64,000 bases of DNA, taken from JBJXFE01 sp046153875 (lineage in GTDB: Bacteria > Planctomycetota > Phycisphaerae > Phycisphaerales > UBA1924). The notes under the pieces are model-generated. The model had not been told where the DNA came from. It did not search any database and worked only from the letters and a program-made list of their open reading frames with translations. Both the position numbers and the translations under genes were made by a program. How positions within the stretch are numbered: the first letter of the stretch is position 1; each line of letters opens with the position of its first letter. The stretch is from positions 13,559 through 77,558 of the forward strand of contig JBJXFE010000047.1 in assembly GCA_046153875.1 (NCBI GenBank). The letters are read 5' to 3'. This document shows positions 33,463 through 42,455 of the stretch, piece by piece.

Positions 33463-34335
33463 ATGACCCGGCGCCCGACACACATTCCGCTCTTGACGCA
33501 TCGGCGACGCGCGGCCGCCGCCGCGCTGAGCCTGGTCGCGGGCGCGCTCAGCGGGTGCTCCGCGGACTTCGAGCGGGCGCGCGGGGCCGAGGGCATCTTC
33601 GAGGCCGTCCGGATGCAGAGCGGCCCGCCCCCGCGCGAGCTGGCCGCCATGGCCGTGGACCCCTACGACGCAAACAACCGTTACCTCGGCACCGCGGGAC
33701 TGGCCGGCGCGTACTTCGCCGGTGGCGAGGCCTATCTCGCCCTCTTCGAGGACAACGCGGACGACCCGGACGCGGGCGTGCGCTCCGCGGCCCTGCGGGG
33801 GCTGGGCAACCACGGTGAGCAGCGCCACGCCGCGCTGCTGGTGCGCGGGCTGAGAGACCCGGACCAGCAGGTGCGCCTCGAAGCGGCCCGCGGGCTGCAA
33901 CGCATCCACGATCCCGGTGTCATCCCGGCGCTGCTGTCCGCGATCCGTCCGCCGTCCGGCGCCGCCGCGCAACCCGGGGAAGAGCCCGATCCGGACGTCC
34001 GGGCCGAGGCCGCGGCGGCGCTGGGGCAGTACGCGGAGGCGCGGGTCGTCGAGGGGCTGATCGCGACCCTGCTCGACGAAAGCCTGGGAGTGAACCGGGC
34101 GGCGCTGATGTCGCTGCGGACCCTGACGGGACAGGACTACGGGCTGGATCATGAGGGCTGGGTCGGGTGGCGCGACCGCACGACCGACGCGGACGAGATG
34201 TTCCGCGGGCGCGGGCTGTATCTGTACCCTGTGTTCCGCCGATCCAGATGGTGGTGGGAGTATCTGCCCCTGATTCCGCCGCCCCCGAACGAGGTCCCCG
34301 CGACCCCGGTGGGGCTGCCGCGCACCCAGTCGTGA
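33463..34335 (+). CDS. HEAT-repeat lipoprotein
   Basis: Protein of 290 residues with an N-terminal signal and a lipobox (GALSGC, Cys near residue 32), so probably exported and lipid-modified. The mature part has HEAT-type helical repeats with Asp-x-x-Val-Arg-x-x-Ala units (DAGVRSAALRGLGNHG, DQQVRLEAARGLQRIHD, DVRAEAAAALGQYAE). Near the end is SLRTLTGQDYGLDHEGWVGW, a motif shared with the lipoprotein at 49037. Function is unknown. The next gene starts within its stop (GTGA). Confidence 0.8.
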   Translation: MTRRPTHIPLLTHRRRAAAAALSLVAGALSGCSADFERARGAEGIFEAVRMQSGPPPRELAAMAVDPYDANNRYLGTAGLAGAYFAGGEAYLALFEDNADDPDAGVRSAALRGLGNHGEQRHAALLVRGLRDPDQQVRLEAARGLQRIHDPGVIPALLSAIRPPSGAAAQPGEEPDPDVRAEAAAALGQYAEARVVEGLIATLLDESLGVNRAALMSLRTLTGQDYGLDHEGWVGWRDRTTDADEMFRGRGLYLYPVFRRSRWWWEYLPLIPPPPNEVPATPVGLPRTQS

Positions 34336-35336
34336 GCACGCCGAACGCCGCGCGGATGCGGGCGCTGCGGTTCGACGGAACGGCCCTCGCCATCGATGCA
34401 AAGTGCGAGGCGCCCGCGCCCGCGCCGGGCCTGGCGATCGTCCGCCCGACGCGGGTCGCGCTGTCCGACGCGGACGCGGACGCGGTCCGCCGGGGCGCGG
34501 CGCTCCCGACGCCGTTCACGCCCGGCACAGAGTTCGTCGGCGTCGTTGAACGCCTGCATGAGACCGCGGACAAGGCCGAGCGTGACCGGTTCGTCGGCAA
34601 GCGTGTCGTGGGCTCTCCGATCATCGTGTGCGGCGCGTGCGATCTGTGCAAGGCCGGGCTCTCGACCCACTGCCGCGCCCGGCGTGTGCTGGGCCGGGCC
34701 GGGTGGAACGGCGCGCTCGCCGAACGGTTCGCCCTGCCGACGCGGAACCTGTCACCTGTCCCGCCGGGCGTGGACGACGACCGGGCGGTCTTCGCCGTCG
34801 CGCTCGCCGCCGCGGTTCACGCGGGCCAGGTGGTCCGCGTCGAGGGTAAGCCGTACGTGACCGTGCTCGGCGACACGGTGGAGGGTCTGCTGACGGCGCA
34901 GGTGATGGCGCGCCTGAACGCCTCCGTCCGCGTGCTCGGGTCGCGCCCCGATCGACTGGCTCTATGCGAGAAGTGGGCGGGCGGGGTCAAGCACCGCCCG
35001 ATCGATGAGGCCGGGCGCCGCCAGGACCAGGACGTGGTGGTCGAGTGCTCCGGCACACCCGCCGGGTTCGCCGCGGCCCTGAAGTTCGTCCGACCGCGCG
35101 GGACGATCGTGCTGGTCCGCGCGATCGGCGGCGCGGACCTGGCCCCGGCCGTCGAGAACGAGATTACGCTCGTGGGGTCGCGGGCCGGGCCGATTCCCGA
35201 GGCGCTGGCGCTCCTCGCGCGATCCGCGGTGGAGGTGCTCGGGCTCATCGGCCGGCGCTACAGGTTCGCGGACGCGCCCGCGGCGATGGCGGCGGCGGGC
35301 GAGCCCGCGGCGCTGCGCACGATTGTTGAACCTTGA
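34332..35336 (+). CDS. Zinc-type alcohol dehydrogenase-like oxidoreductase
   Basis: Medium-chain dehydrogenase/reductase of 334 residues. The GroES-like N-terminal domain has TPFTPGTEFVGVVERL and a cysteine set CGACDLCKAGLSTHCRA, the structural zinc loop. The catalytic glycine and acidic residues (GTEFVG) are kept, and a Rossmann-like half with VVVECSGTPAGFAAALKFVR follows. The usual GxGxxG is weak (VTVLGDTVEGLL). Substrate unknown. GTG start overlaps the HEAT lipoprotein stop (GTGA); the ATG at 34356 is an alternative. Confidence 0.85.
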   Translation: MSTPNAARMRALRFDGTALAIDAKCEAPAPAPGLAIVRPTRVALSDADADAVRRGAALPTPFTPGTEFVGVVERLHETADKAERDRFVGKRVVGSPIIVCGACDLCKAGLSTHCRARRVLGRAGWNGALAERFALPTRNLSPVPPGVDDDRAVFAVALAAAVHAGQVVRVEGKPYVTVLGDTVEGLLTAQVMARLNASVRVLGSRPDRLALCEKWAGGVKHRPIDEAGRRQDQDVVVECSGTPAGFAAALKFVRPRGTIVLVRAIGGADLAPAVENEITLVGSRAGPIPEALALLARSAVEVLGLIGRRYRFADAPAAMAAAGEPAALRTIVEP

Positions 35337-35410
35337 TCGTCGGGCGCCCGCTCCGTCCGACTCGACAACCGCGCGGCACGGCGTCAGAATGCCCCCGTCA
35401 GGAGAGCCTT

Positions 35411-35971
35411 ATGGGGCGATTCGCCGCGAACCCGCACGGCTGGGACCAACCGACCCCGCGCGCTCCAGCCAATGGTCTGGGCGTCGCGGGCTTCGTCGTT
35501 TCTCTGGTCGGGCTCTTCCTCTGCCCGTTTGTGGCGCTGGTCGGCATGGTGATGTCCTTCATCGCCATGTTCCGGGAGCCGCGGGGATTCGCGATCGCCG
35601 GGTTCGTCATCGGGCTCGTCGGATCGCTCCTCCTGCTCGTACTTGCGGTGGTGTTCGGTGTCGTCTTCCTGATCGCGGGGGCGGCGTTTGCGGCGCACGG
35701 CCTGGGCGGAGTGGATGCCACCTTTGAGATGATCGAGATCGGGGATCGAACCGAAGTTCATCGACGCGAAACGGGCGATCTGCCCGCGTCGTTGGACGAG
35801 CTTTCGGGGCTTGCGCCGGACGAACTCATCGACCCTTGGGGAAACCGGTACCGATACGAACGATCCGCCGATGGCGCATCGTTCACACTCCAGAGCACGG
35901 GGCGCGACGGTCAACCGGACACCAACGACGATCTCTTGCTCAACCACGCGTGGCTGACCGAGTCGCCGTAG
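35411..35971 (+). CDS. DUF4190-like membrane protein with a pseudopilin-type C-terminal domain
   Basis: Protein of 186 residues. After a short polar start there are two or three hydrophobic segments (GVAGFVVSLVGLFLCPFVAL, then AIAGFVIGLVGSLLLLVLAV) in the DUF4190 style. The C-terminal 60 residues (TGDLPASLDELSGL, DELIDPWGNRYRYERSADG, TLQSTGRDGQPDTNDDLL) match the globular end of type II secretion major pseudopilin GspG, including its Ca-binding acidic loop. There is no prepilin leader. GGAGAG precedes the ATG. Confidence 0.75.
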   Translation: MGRFAANPHGWDQPTPRAPANGLGVAGFVVSLVGLFLCPFVALVGMVMSFIAMFREPRGFAIAGFVIGLVGSLLLLVLAVVFGVVFLIAGAAFAAHGLGGVDATFEMIEIGDRTEVHRRETGDLPASLDELSGLAPDELIDPWGNRYRYERSADGASFTLQSTGRDGQPDTNDDLLLNHAWLTESP

Positions 35972-35978
35972 ACGACCT

Positions 35979-37250
35979 TCACCACAGGATCCGCACGCGG
36001 ATCGTCTCCGGCACCGCGCGCAGCCCGGCGAGCACTTTGTCGCCGTGGCTCGGGTCCACGTCGAGCACGACGTACCCGACTTCCGCGTTCGTCCGCAGGT
36101 ATTCCGCGTTGATGTTCACGCCGAGGCCGGCGATCACCGCGTGGACCTTGCTCAGCACGCCCGGCACGTTGCGGTGGAAGTGCAGGATGCGGTGGCGGCG
36201 ACGACTGTCCGCGGGTGCGCCCGCGGCTCCATCGGCAGCAGTCCGGTCCCCCTGCTCCGGCAGGTCCACTTCGGGCACATTCACCGCCCCCGCCGTGGTC
36301 CCGTTGTTGATAAACCGCGTGAGCTTCGACGCCACGTCCTCGGCGATCGCGTCCTGCGCCTCCTCGGTGCTGCCGGCGATGTGCGGCGTGAGGATCACGT
36401 TGGGCAACCCGCGCAGCTCGCTGGTGAACGGCTGGTCCGCGCCGGTCGGCTCCTCGGGGAAGACGTCGATCGCGGCCCCGCCCAGCCGCCCGTCACGGAT
36501 CGCCGCGGCCAATGCCGACACGTCCACGACGCTCCCGCGGGCGTTGTTGATGAGGAACGACCCGGGTTTCATCCGCGCCAACTGGGGTCCTGCGACCATC
36601 CGCTGAGTCGCCGCGGTCTCGGGCACGTGCAGCGTGACCACGTCCGCCCCGGCGAGCAGCTCATCGAGCGTGCGGCAGCAGCGGGCGTTCCCGAGCGGCA
36701 GGCGCGCAGCCACGTCGTGGTAGATGACGCGCATCCCCAGCGCCTCGGCCAGCACCGACACCTGCGAGCCGATGCGGCCATAACCGACGATGCCGAGCGT
36801 GCGCCCGCGCACCTCGCGCGCGCCCGCGGCGGATTTTTCCCACTTCCCCGCGTGCAACCGCTCGCTCTTCTCCGTGAGCCGCCGCAGGAGCGCGACGATC
36901 TCGGCGATGGTCAGCTCCGCGACGCTCCGGGTGTTGGAGAAGGGCGCGTTGAAGGCCGGCACTCCCCGCGCGCACGCGTCGGCCAAATCCACCTGGTTTG
37001 TCCCGATGCAGAAGCACCCGAGCGCGAGCAGCCGCGGCGCGCCCGCGAGAACTTCGGCGGTCACGCGCGTCCGCGAGCGGATGCCGACGATGTGTGCGTC
37101 CGCGACGGCCCTGGCCAGCGCCGCGCCGGTCGGGGACTTCGCGTGCGATTCGACCGTAAATCCTTCGCCTTCGAAAAGGCGAACCGCGGGCGCGGCGACC
37201 CCTTCGAGCAACACAACGCGGATTTTCTCTTTCGGAAAAGAAGTCTTCAC
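35979..37250 (-). CDS. serA: D-3-phosphoglycerate dehydrogenase with ACT domain
   Basis: First enzyme of serine synthesis, 423 residues, of the E. coli SerA type. Substrate and NAD domains: GIRSRTRVTAEVL, GCFCIGTNQVDL, FNAPFSNTRSVAELTIAEIV, the dinucleotide motif GIVGYGRIGSQV, INNARGSVVD, the catalytic Glu in DVFPEEPTG and His in LTPHIAGSTEEAQ. The C-terminal ACT domain (FHRNVPGVLSKVHAVIAGLG, VNINAEYLRT, GYVVLDVD) suggests serine feedback control. The GTG at 37250 is chosen from the family N-terminus, with GAGGG upstream. Confidence 0.93.
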   Translation of the reverse strand: MKTSFPKEKIRVVLLEGVAAPAVRLFEGEGFTVESHAKSPTGAALARAVADAHIVGIRSRTRVTAEVLAGAPRLLALGCFCIGTNQVDLADACARGVPAFNAPFSNTRSVAELTIAEIVALLRRLTEKSERLHAGKWEKSAAGAREVRGRTLGIVGYGRIGSQVSVLAEALGMRVIYHDVAARLPLGNARCCRTLDELLAGADVVTLHVPETAATQRMVAGPQLARMKPGSFLINNARGSVVDVSALAAAIRDGRLGGAAIDVFPEEPTGADQPFTSELRGLPNVILTPHIAGSTEEAQDAIAEDVASKLTRFINNGTTAGAVNVPEVDLPEQGDRTAADGAAGAPADSRRRHRILHFHRNVPGVLSKVHAVIAGLGVNINAEYLRTNAEVGYVVLDVDPSHGDKVLAGLRAVPETIRVRILW

Positions 37251-37389
37251 CGTGCGGCGGCCCTCGGGGGGGACAATGGGGGGATGACCAGGGCCGGGAT
37301 TCTGGCACGATGGACACCCGCGTGCAAGCGACCACCGCGCGCACCGTCCCCATGGAGCGTCCACCGGGTCACCGTGGTGAGCCGAACGC

Positions 37390-38094
37390 TTACGGGCAGC
37401 CGAGCACGTACTTGCCCTGGAAGCACCCGAAATCAGCGACCGTGAGGTTGCCGCCCTGGTTGCAGTCCGCGTACATGTCGCCGAGCACGTACTTCCCCTG
37501 AAAGCAGCCGAAGTCGGCGACCGTGAGATTGCCGCTGGCGTTGCAGTCCGGGTAGCACGTCGAGCCGGGGAGCATGTATGTCTCGAACCCGAGGCGCCAC
37601 CCGCCATCGGCGTAGTTCGAGGCGTTCAGGAACAGCGGCTCGGGATAGAACGGCGCGCCCGGCGGGGCCATGTAGCTGCCGTTCATCCCGCATCCCGTGT
37701 TGTTGCCCTGCACCTCCATCACGAAGGCCTCTCCGGCCGCAAGATCGATGCCCGCCGAGGCCGTGTTCACGAACACCACCTCGAGCGCGCTGGTCGGCTT
37801 GGTGACGAGGGTTTCGAAGAGCACAGGACTAGCGTTCCACGCCGCTCCCCGTCGGATTCTCACGTTCACCTGCGCGCCCGCGGCGCCCGTCAGTGTGACC
37901 CGGATGCCCTCCAGGTCGCCCGCCAGCCCGGACCTGATCTGGGCCTGCCACACCAGGATCAACGCGCTCGCGTTGAAGCCCGCCGAGCCGTTGCCGGTCG
38001 GAATCGGGCTGACCTGATCGAGCGTGCCCGTCTGCGCCAGCGCCGGCGCAACGGCAAGGGTCAACCCCGCAGTAGCGATGATGCTCCGGAACAT
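37390..38094 (-). CDS. Exported protein with GC-type dockerin-like tail
   Basis: Protein of 234 residues with a clear signal peptide (MFRSIIATAGLTLAVAPALA-Q). The central 140 residues look like a beta-sandwich and are not recognised. Residues 180-234 form two near-identical dockerin-like units (each ending ADFGCFQGKYVLG) separated by DMYADCN; acidic positions follow the EF-hand-like pattern D-x-N-x-[SG]-x6-D. This tail is known in Phycisphaerae as the GC-type dockerin domain. It precedes another gene with the same tail, so both are likely sorted alike. Confidence 0.82.
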   Translation of the reverse strand: MFRSIIATAGLTLAVAPALAQTGTLDQVSPIPTGNGSAGFNASALILVWQAQIRSGLAGDLEGIRVTLTGAAGAQVNVRIRRGAAWNASPVLFETLVTKPTSALEVVFVNTASAGIDLAAGEAFVMEVQGNNTGCGMNGSYMAPPGAPFYPEPLFLNASNYADGGWRLGFETYMLPGSTCYPDCNASGNLTVADFGCFQGKYVLGDMYADCNQGGNLTVADFGCFQGKYVLGCP

Positions 38095-38166
38095 CGGTTT
38101 CTCCTTGTCACCCCCGACGCCCAGGTCACGGTTCGACCCGTCCTCCACCGTCCGTCGGGCTTTGCC

Positions 38167-41100
38167 TCACGGGCACCCGATCACATACGCCGTCTGGAAG
38201 CACCCGAAGTCCGCGACGCTGAATACGGCGTCGCCGTTGCAGTCGGCGTAGGCGTCGCTCAGCACGTACTTGGACTGGAAGCACCCGAAGTCCGCGACGG
38301 TCAGGTTCGGCTGGCCCGAGGGGTTCAGGTCGGCGTTGCAGTTGGCGTAGCAGCCCAGCCCGCCCGCCTCGTCGCCGTCGAGCACGCCGTCGCTGTCGCG
38401 GTCCACGCCGGTCCGGGCCTGCGTGCCGATCGGGACGACCGTGTACGTCAACTCGCTCCCGGCAGCGGCGAGCTGGCGCAGCCCCACGGGTGAATAGACC
38501 TCACCGATGCGGTCGGACTGGAACTGGCCCCCCCCGACCTGATAGACGAACCCGCGTGCGAGCCCGTTCACGCGGCCCTTCACGATGAGCCCCACCCGCT
38601 GGAGCGCCGCCTGGTTGATCATGTCCGTGATGAGCTGGAGCTGCGCCGCGGGCGGCGACGCGGAGTTCAGCGTCGTCTGCCAGCCCACCGCCGCGTGAGT
38701 GTCCTTGCTCGGCGGGCCGGGCGGTTCGAGCATGTTGGTCGGCGAACCCTGCGGCAGGTCGCTGCCGGAGATGCTCAGCACGAACGCCGTGAGGTGCGCC
38801 ACCTCCTGGTCGCTGGCTACGGTGAAAACCGGCTCGGCGATGAACTGCTCGAGGGAGTCCACGCTCCCGTCGTGCAGGTACCCGAACCCGGCGCGGTTGG
38901 AAACCTGGGTCACGTTGAACCCCGTCTTCTCGTAGGCGTTGCGGAGCTGCGGCGTCTTGATCGTGACGTTCGTGGAGCCGTCGGTGGAAACAACCTGCAG
39001 GTGCCGCTGCCCCTGAGGGCCGGCCGCGAGCGGGACGAACTGCCCGCCGGAGAAGGTCATGTCCGAGCCCGCGCCGGTCGGCAGCGTGTGGCAGGTGACG
39101 CAGGCAAACGCGCCAGCGTCCAGCCGTCTCGCCCCATCGCGGTACAGGTTCAGACCCAGCTGCGCGTTCCCGATCGGCAGGGGCTGCCCCGCGGCGGAGA
39201 ACCGGCCGGTGGTAAAGTGCCCGGGGAGCGGCAGGCTCGTCTTGAGCGAGTTGTCGAAGTTGCGGAATGGGTTGGGCGGGTACGTGATGGTCGCCAGGAA
39301 GTCCTCGAACTCCTGCATCCCCGACGGCGTGAGCATCACGTCATCGCCCAGGAGCCCCTCGAACGCGGGGTTGAACTCCTCCAGGCCCAGCCGGTCGCCG
39401 CGCCAGTGGTGCGGCTCCATGCCGATGATGTGCTGGAGCGTCTGCGTCGTCATCGGGCCCTTCATGGGGTGGAAGGGCTGGAACGCCGGTGCGGCGAACG
39501 GCGGAGCGAGGCCGAGAATCCCCGCGCCCAGGTTGAGCCCGGTGAGCGCCTTCATCCCGCCCGAGGGGTCACCGAGGTCCCACGCGAGGCGGTCGAGGCG
39601 CGCGTCGGCGTGGCACGAGGCGCACGACGTCATCCCGAGCCCCGAAGTCAGGTGCGTGTTGTAGAGGTGCTTGCGCCCGATCTTGATCGCGGCGGGCGAG
39701 GGATCGAAGAACGCGATCCGCGCCACCTCGACCTCGGTCGCCGTGCTGATCGATGAGACCGATGACCCGAACTTGTTGAGCACATAAACGCGCTGGCGGG
39801 CGTTGTCCACGACCACGCCGGTCGGCCCTTCGCCCACCGGGATGGTGTCGGCCAGCCCCGCGCGGTTGCCGGCGGCGTCGATCACGATGACGTTGTTCGA
39901 GCCCATGCCTGTGACATAGCCGCGGGTCCCGGCGGCATTCCACGCGATCCCGCGCGGGTCGCCCAGGGCTTTCTGCCGCTCCGCCTGCGTCGGGAGCGTG
40001 CTCGTCGCGTACGTCAGGTGCGGATTCATGTCCTTGACCATCGTCAGCGTGGGCGACGCGGCCTCGAACAGCCCCACGTTCACGCGGATGAACCGCCCGT
40101 TCACGATCGGCTCGAAACGGACCTCGTTGATGGCGTCCGTGCCGACGACGCTGATGCGCCCTGTGGCGGGGTTCACGCCGATCGCCATGCACAGGTTCAT
40201 CAGGCGGTGGGCCCAGGTCACGCCCAGCCCGCTGGCGTCGATGATCGCCACGTCGCGGTCGGGCAGGTCCCACCCCACCGGACGCCCGGACAGGCTCGCC
40301 TGCGGGCCGCTGACCATGTTCGTCCAGTTCGCCCCGTTGTCGTCCACCCAGAGACCCGACGCGTTCTTCTTGACGATCAGCGCCACGCGCGGCGGCAGGG
40401 GCAGCCCCGGCGCGAGCGGAGGATTAAACACGGCCCCATTGTTCGGCGGCGGGTTCACGCCGCCGTAAGGGCTCGCCAGATTGCTGACGGCGTTCGGCGG
40501 GAAGCCGAGCGTGCCCGGCGCGGCCCCGCCCCCGAGCGCGGTCGATCCGTTGCCGGACTCGAACACGGCGACGTAGACCTTCAATCCGTCGGGGCTCACC
40601 GCCATCGCACGCGGGTCCTCCGCGTCGATCGGAATCTCGATCGGAGCGGCCGCGGTGTTGAGCGGATCGAAGACCTGGACGAGGTTCGCCTGCGAACACG
40701 AAACGAAAGCTCGCTGCGGAGCCCCGGCGAAGACTACGTCCGCAGGCTCATCGGCGGTGCGGATCGTCGCGACCACGTTCTTGGCCGTCAGGCTCACGAT
40801 TGAGACGCTGTCGGAAATATGGTTGACGACCCAGGCCTCGGTATTCGTGCGGGCGCGGACCGACACGGGGTCAAGGCCCACGGGGACGGAGAAGACGAGC
40901 TTCGGGATGGCTCCTGTGAGGTCAAAGACCTCGAGGCGGTTGTCCGGCGTGTTGACCGCGAGAAGCCTTGAGCCGTCGGGCGTCATGGCCAGCGGGCTGA
41001 CGTGCGGGTTCTCCCAGTTCACGAACGAGCCGGGGCCGTCGGGGAACCCCGCGCCCCCGGCGCCCAGGCGCGACTGGCGCACCGCGTCATCCAGCCCTGG

Positions 41101-41172
41101 CCCGCCCGCCAAGGCCACTCCGCCGCCGATCAGGCCCGCCGACGCGACCGCGACAACACCTCGGATGCTCAT
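38167..41172 (-). CDS. Exported beta-propeller/c-type haem protein with GC-type dockerin tail
   Basis: Protein of 1001 residues with a signal peptide. Residues about 45-500 carry YVTN-style beta-propeller units (AVSPDGLKVYVAVFESGNGS, TRGYVTGMGSNNVIVIDAAG, GPTGVVVDNARQRVYVLNKF). Two haem-binding CxxCH motifs follow: SCASCHADARLD and ACVTCHTLPTG, with downstream regions resembling di-haem cytochrome c peroxidase/MauG proteins (TPQLRNAYEKTGFNVTQ, GYLHDGSVDSLEQFI). Residues 941-1001 are the dockerin-like tail. It may be an extracytoplasmic peroxidase or electron transfer protein; substrate unknown. AGGAG lies before the ATG. Confidence 0.85.
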   Translation of the reverse strand: MSIRGVVAVASAGLIGGGVALAGGPGLDDAVRQSRLGAGGAGFPDGPGSFVNWENPHVSPLAMTPDGSRLLAVNTPDNRLEVFDLTGAIPKLVFSVPVGLDPVSVRARTNTEAWVVNHISDSVSIVSLTAKNVVATIRTADEPADVVFAGAPQRAFVSCSQANLVQVFDPLNTAAAPIEIPIDAEDPRAMAVSPDGLKVYVAVFESGNGSTALGGGAAPGTLGFPPNAVSNLASPYGGVNPPPNNGAVFNPPLAPGLPLPPRVALIVKKNASGLWVDDNGANWTNMVSGPQASLSGRPVGWDLPDRDVAIIDASGLGVTWAHRLMNLCMAIGVNPATGRISVVGTDAINEVRFEPIVNGRFIRVNVGLFEAASPTLTMVKDMNPHLTYATSTLPTQAERQKALGDPRGIAWNAAGTRGYVTGMGSNNVIVIDAAGNRAGLADTIPVGEGPTGVVVDNARQRVYVLNKFGSSVSSISTATEVEVARIAFFDPSPAAIKIGRKHLYNTHLTSGLGMTSCASCHADARLDRLAWDLGDPSGGMKALTGLNLGAGILGLAPPFAAPAFQPFHPMKGPMTTQTLQHIIGMEPHHWRGDRLGLEEFNPAFEGLLGDDVMLTPSGMQEFEDFLATITYPPNPFRNFDNSLKTSLPLPGHFTTGRFSAAGQPLPIGNAQLGLNLYRDGARRLDAGAFACVTCHTLPTGAGSDMTFSGGQFVPLAAGPQGQRHLQVVSTDGSTNVTIKTPQLRNAYEKTGFNVTQVSNRAGFGYLHDGSVDSLEQFIAEPVFTVASDQEVAHLTAFVLSISGSDLPQGSPTNMLEPPGPPSKDTHAAVGWQTTLNSASPPAAQLQLITDMINQAALQRVGLIVKGRVNGLARGFVYQVGGGQFQSDRIGEVYSPVGLRQLAAAGSELTYTVVPIGTQARTGVDRDSDGVLDGDEAGGLGCYANCNADLNPSGQPNLTVADFGCFQSKYVLSDAYADCNGDAVFSVADFGCFQTAYVIGCP

Positions 41173-41354
41173 GTCCCGCTCCTATCTGCCAGAGCTCTGC
41201 GAACGTCCACGCCAGTCTACCGGACTTTGCAGGGGCCGCCAGCCCTGTGGGAAGACTTCACCCGCGGTCCCGGCGAGTCCGGCCCGCTCGCGCCGTCCCC
41301 GCGGCTCGTTCTATGGGACGCGGGGAGGGCCCGTTTCGTTGAATTCGCCCCTGG

Positions 41355-42455
41355 TCAATGGAACAAGGCCGATTCCACAACAAGCCCCGGGCCGAACGCC
41401 AGGGCCACACAGGGCCGGGCCGCCCCAGCCCGCCGCAGCCGATCGACGATGAACAGCACGGTGGGCGAGGACATGTTGCCGTGGTCCGACAGGACCGCGC
41501 GCGACGGCGCGGTCGTGTCATCGCCGATGCCCGCGGCCGAGGCCACCGTGGAGATCACCCGCGGCCCGCCCGGGTGGATCGCCCAGGAGCCGATATCGCC
41601 GACGCCGAGCCCGTGGCACGAGAGCCACTCGTGAAGCCAGCCGCCCAAGTTGGATTCGATCAGCGCGGGGACGCGGGGCGAGAGCGTCATCTCGAAGCCG
41701 TGGTCGCGGATGCGCCAGGTCATGGCGTCCTGGGAGTCCGGGATGAGGCACGAGCCGGTGGCGGCGACGCGCCACGGGTCCGCGCCGGCGTCGCTCGTCG
41801 CGGGCGTGCCGAGCACAGCCGAGGCCGCTCCGTCGGCAAAGAGCGCGTTGGCGACCGCCCGCTGCGGGTCGGTGCCGTACTGAAAGTGGAGACTGCACAA
41901 CTCGACGGCGGTGAGCAGCACGCGTGCGCCCGGGTCCTGGCTCACGAACGCGGACGCGACGCGGAGCCCGTTGATCGCTCCGTGGCAGCCCATGAACCCG
42001 ATGTTCGTGCGCGCGACCGCGGGCGAGAGGCCCAGCGCGCGGATCACGGACGCGTCCACGCCCGGCGCCGCGAAACCGGTGCAGGAGACGGTGATCAGGT
42101 GCGTGAGGCTCGACGCGCGGACGCCGGACTCGTCCAGCGCGGCCCGTGCGGACCGCAGCGCGAGCGGAGCCGCCTCCTCCTCGAAGCGCTCCAGGCGGGC
42201 CTGCGTCGTTGGGCCGCGATCGTCCGAGTGCCGCGCGGGCGGAAAGAACCGCTGCCGCGCCGGAGCGCCGCCCGCCGGATCGTCGAGCAGCACGCTGCCG
42301 CGCCGCCCGACGTTGCTGCGTCGATAGAGCACCGCCAGCAGCTTCGCGTGCTCCGCGTCGCCGCCCATGGCCTGAGCCACGGCGAGCGCGTCGTCCTGAC
42401 CGATCGAACGCTCCGGGACCGCGGTGCCGAGGCCCATGATGGCGGCGCCGCTCAT
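41355..42455 (-). CDS. Type III polyketide synthase (chalcone/stilbene synthase-like)
   Basis: Protein of 366 residues with the type III PKS fold and triad: Cys157 in NIGFMGCHGAINGLRVA, His294 in WAIHPGGPRV and Asn327 in LSDHGNMSSPTVLF. Also TVSCTGFAAPGVDASVIRAL near residue 122. Bacterial relatives make alkylresorcinols, alkylpyrones or related polyketides from acyl-CoA and malonyl-CoA. The ATG at 42455 overlaps the stop of the upstream FAD oxidoreductase gene (ATGA), so the two form an operon. Starter substrate cannot be predicted from sequence. Confidence 0.9.
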   Translation of the reverse strand: MSGAAIMGLGTAVPERSIGQDDALAVAQAMGGDAEHAKLLAVLYRRSNVGRRGSVLLDDPAGGAPARQRFFPPARHSDDRGPTTQARLERFEEEAAPLALRSARAALDESGVRASSLTHLITVSCTGFAAPGVDASVIRALGLSPAVARTNIGFMGCHGAINGLRVASAFVSQDPGARVLLTAVELCSLHFQYGTDPQRAVANALFADGAASAVLGTPATSDAGADPWRVAATGSCLIPDSQDAMTWRIRDHGFEMTLSPRVPALIESNLGGWLHEWLSCHGLGVGDIGSWAIHPGGPRVISTVASAAGIGDDTTAPSRAVLSDHGNMSSPTVLFIVDRLRRAGAARPCVALAFGPGLVVESALFH

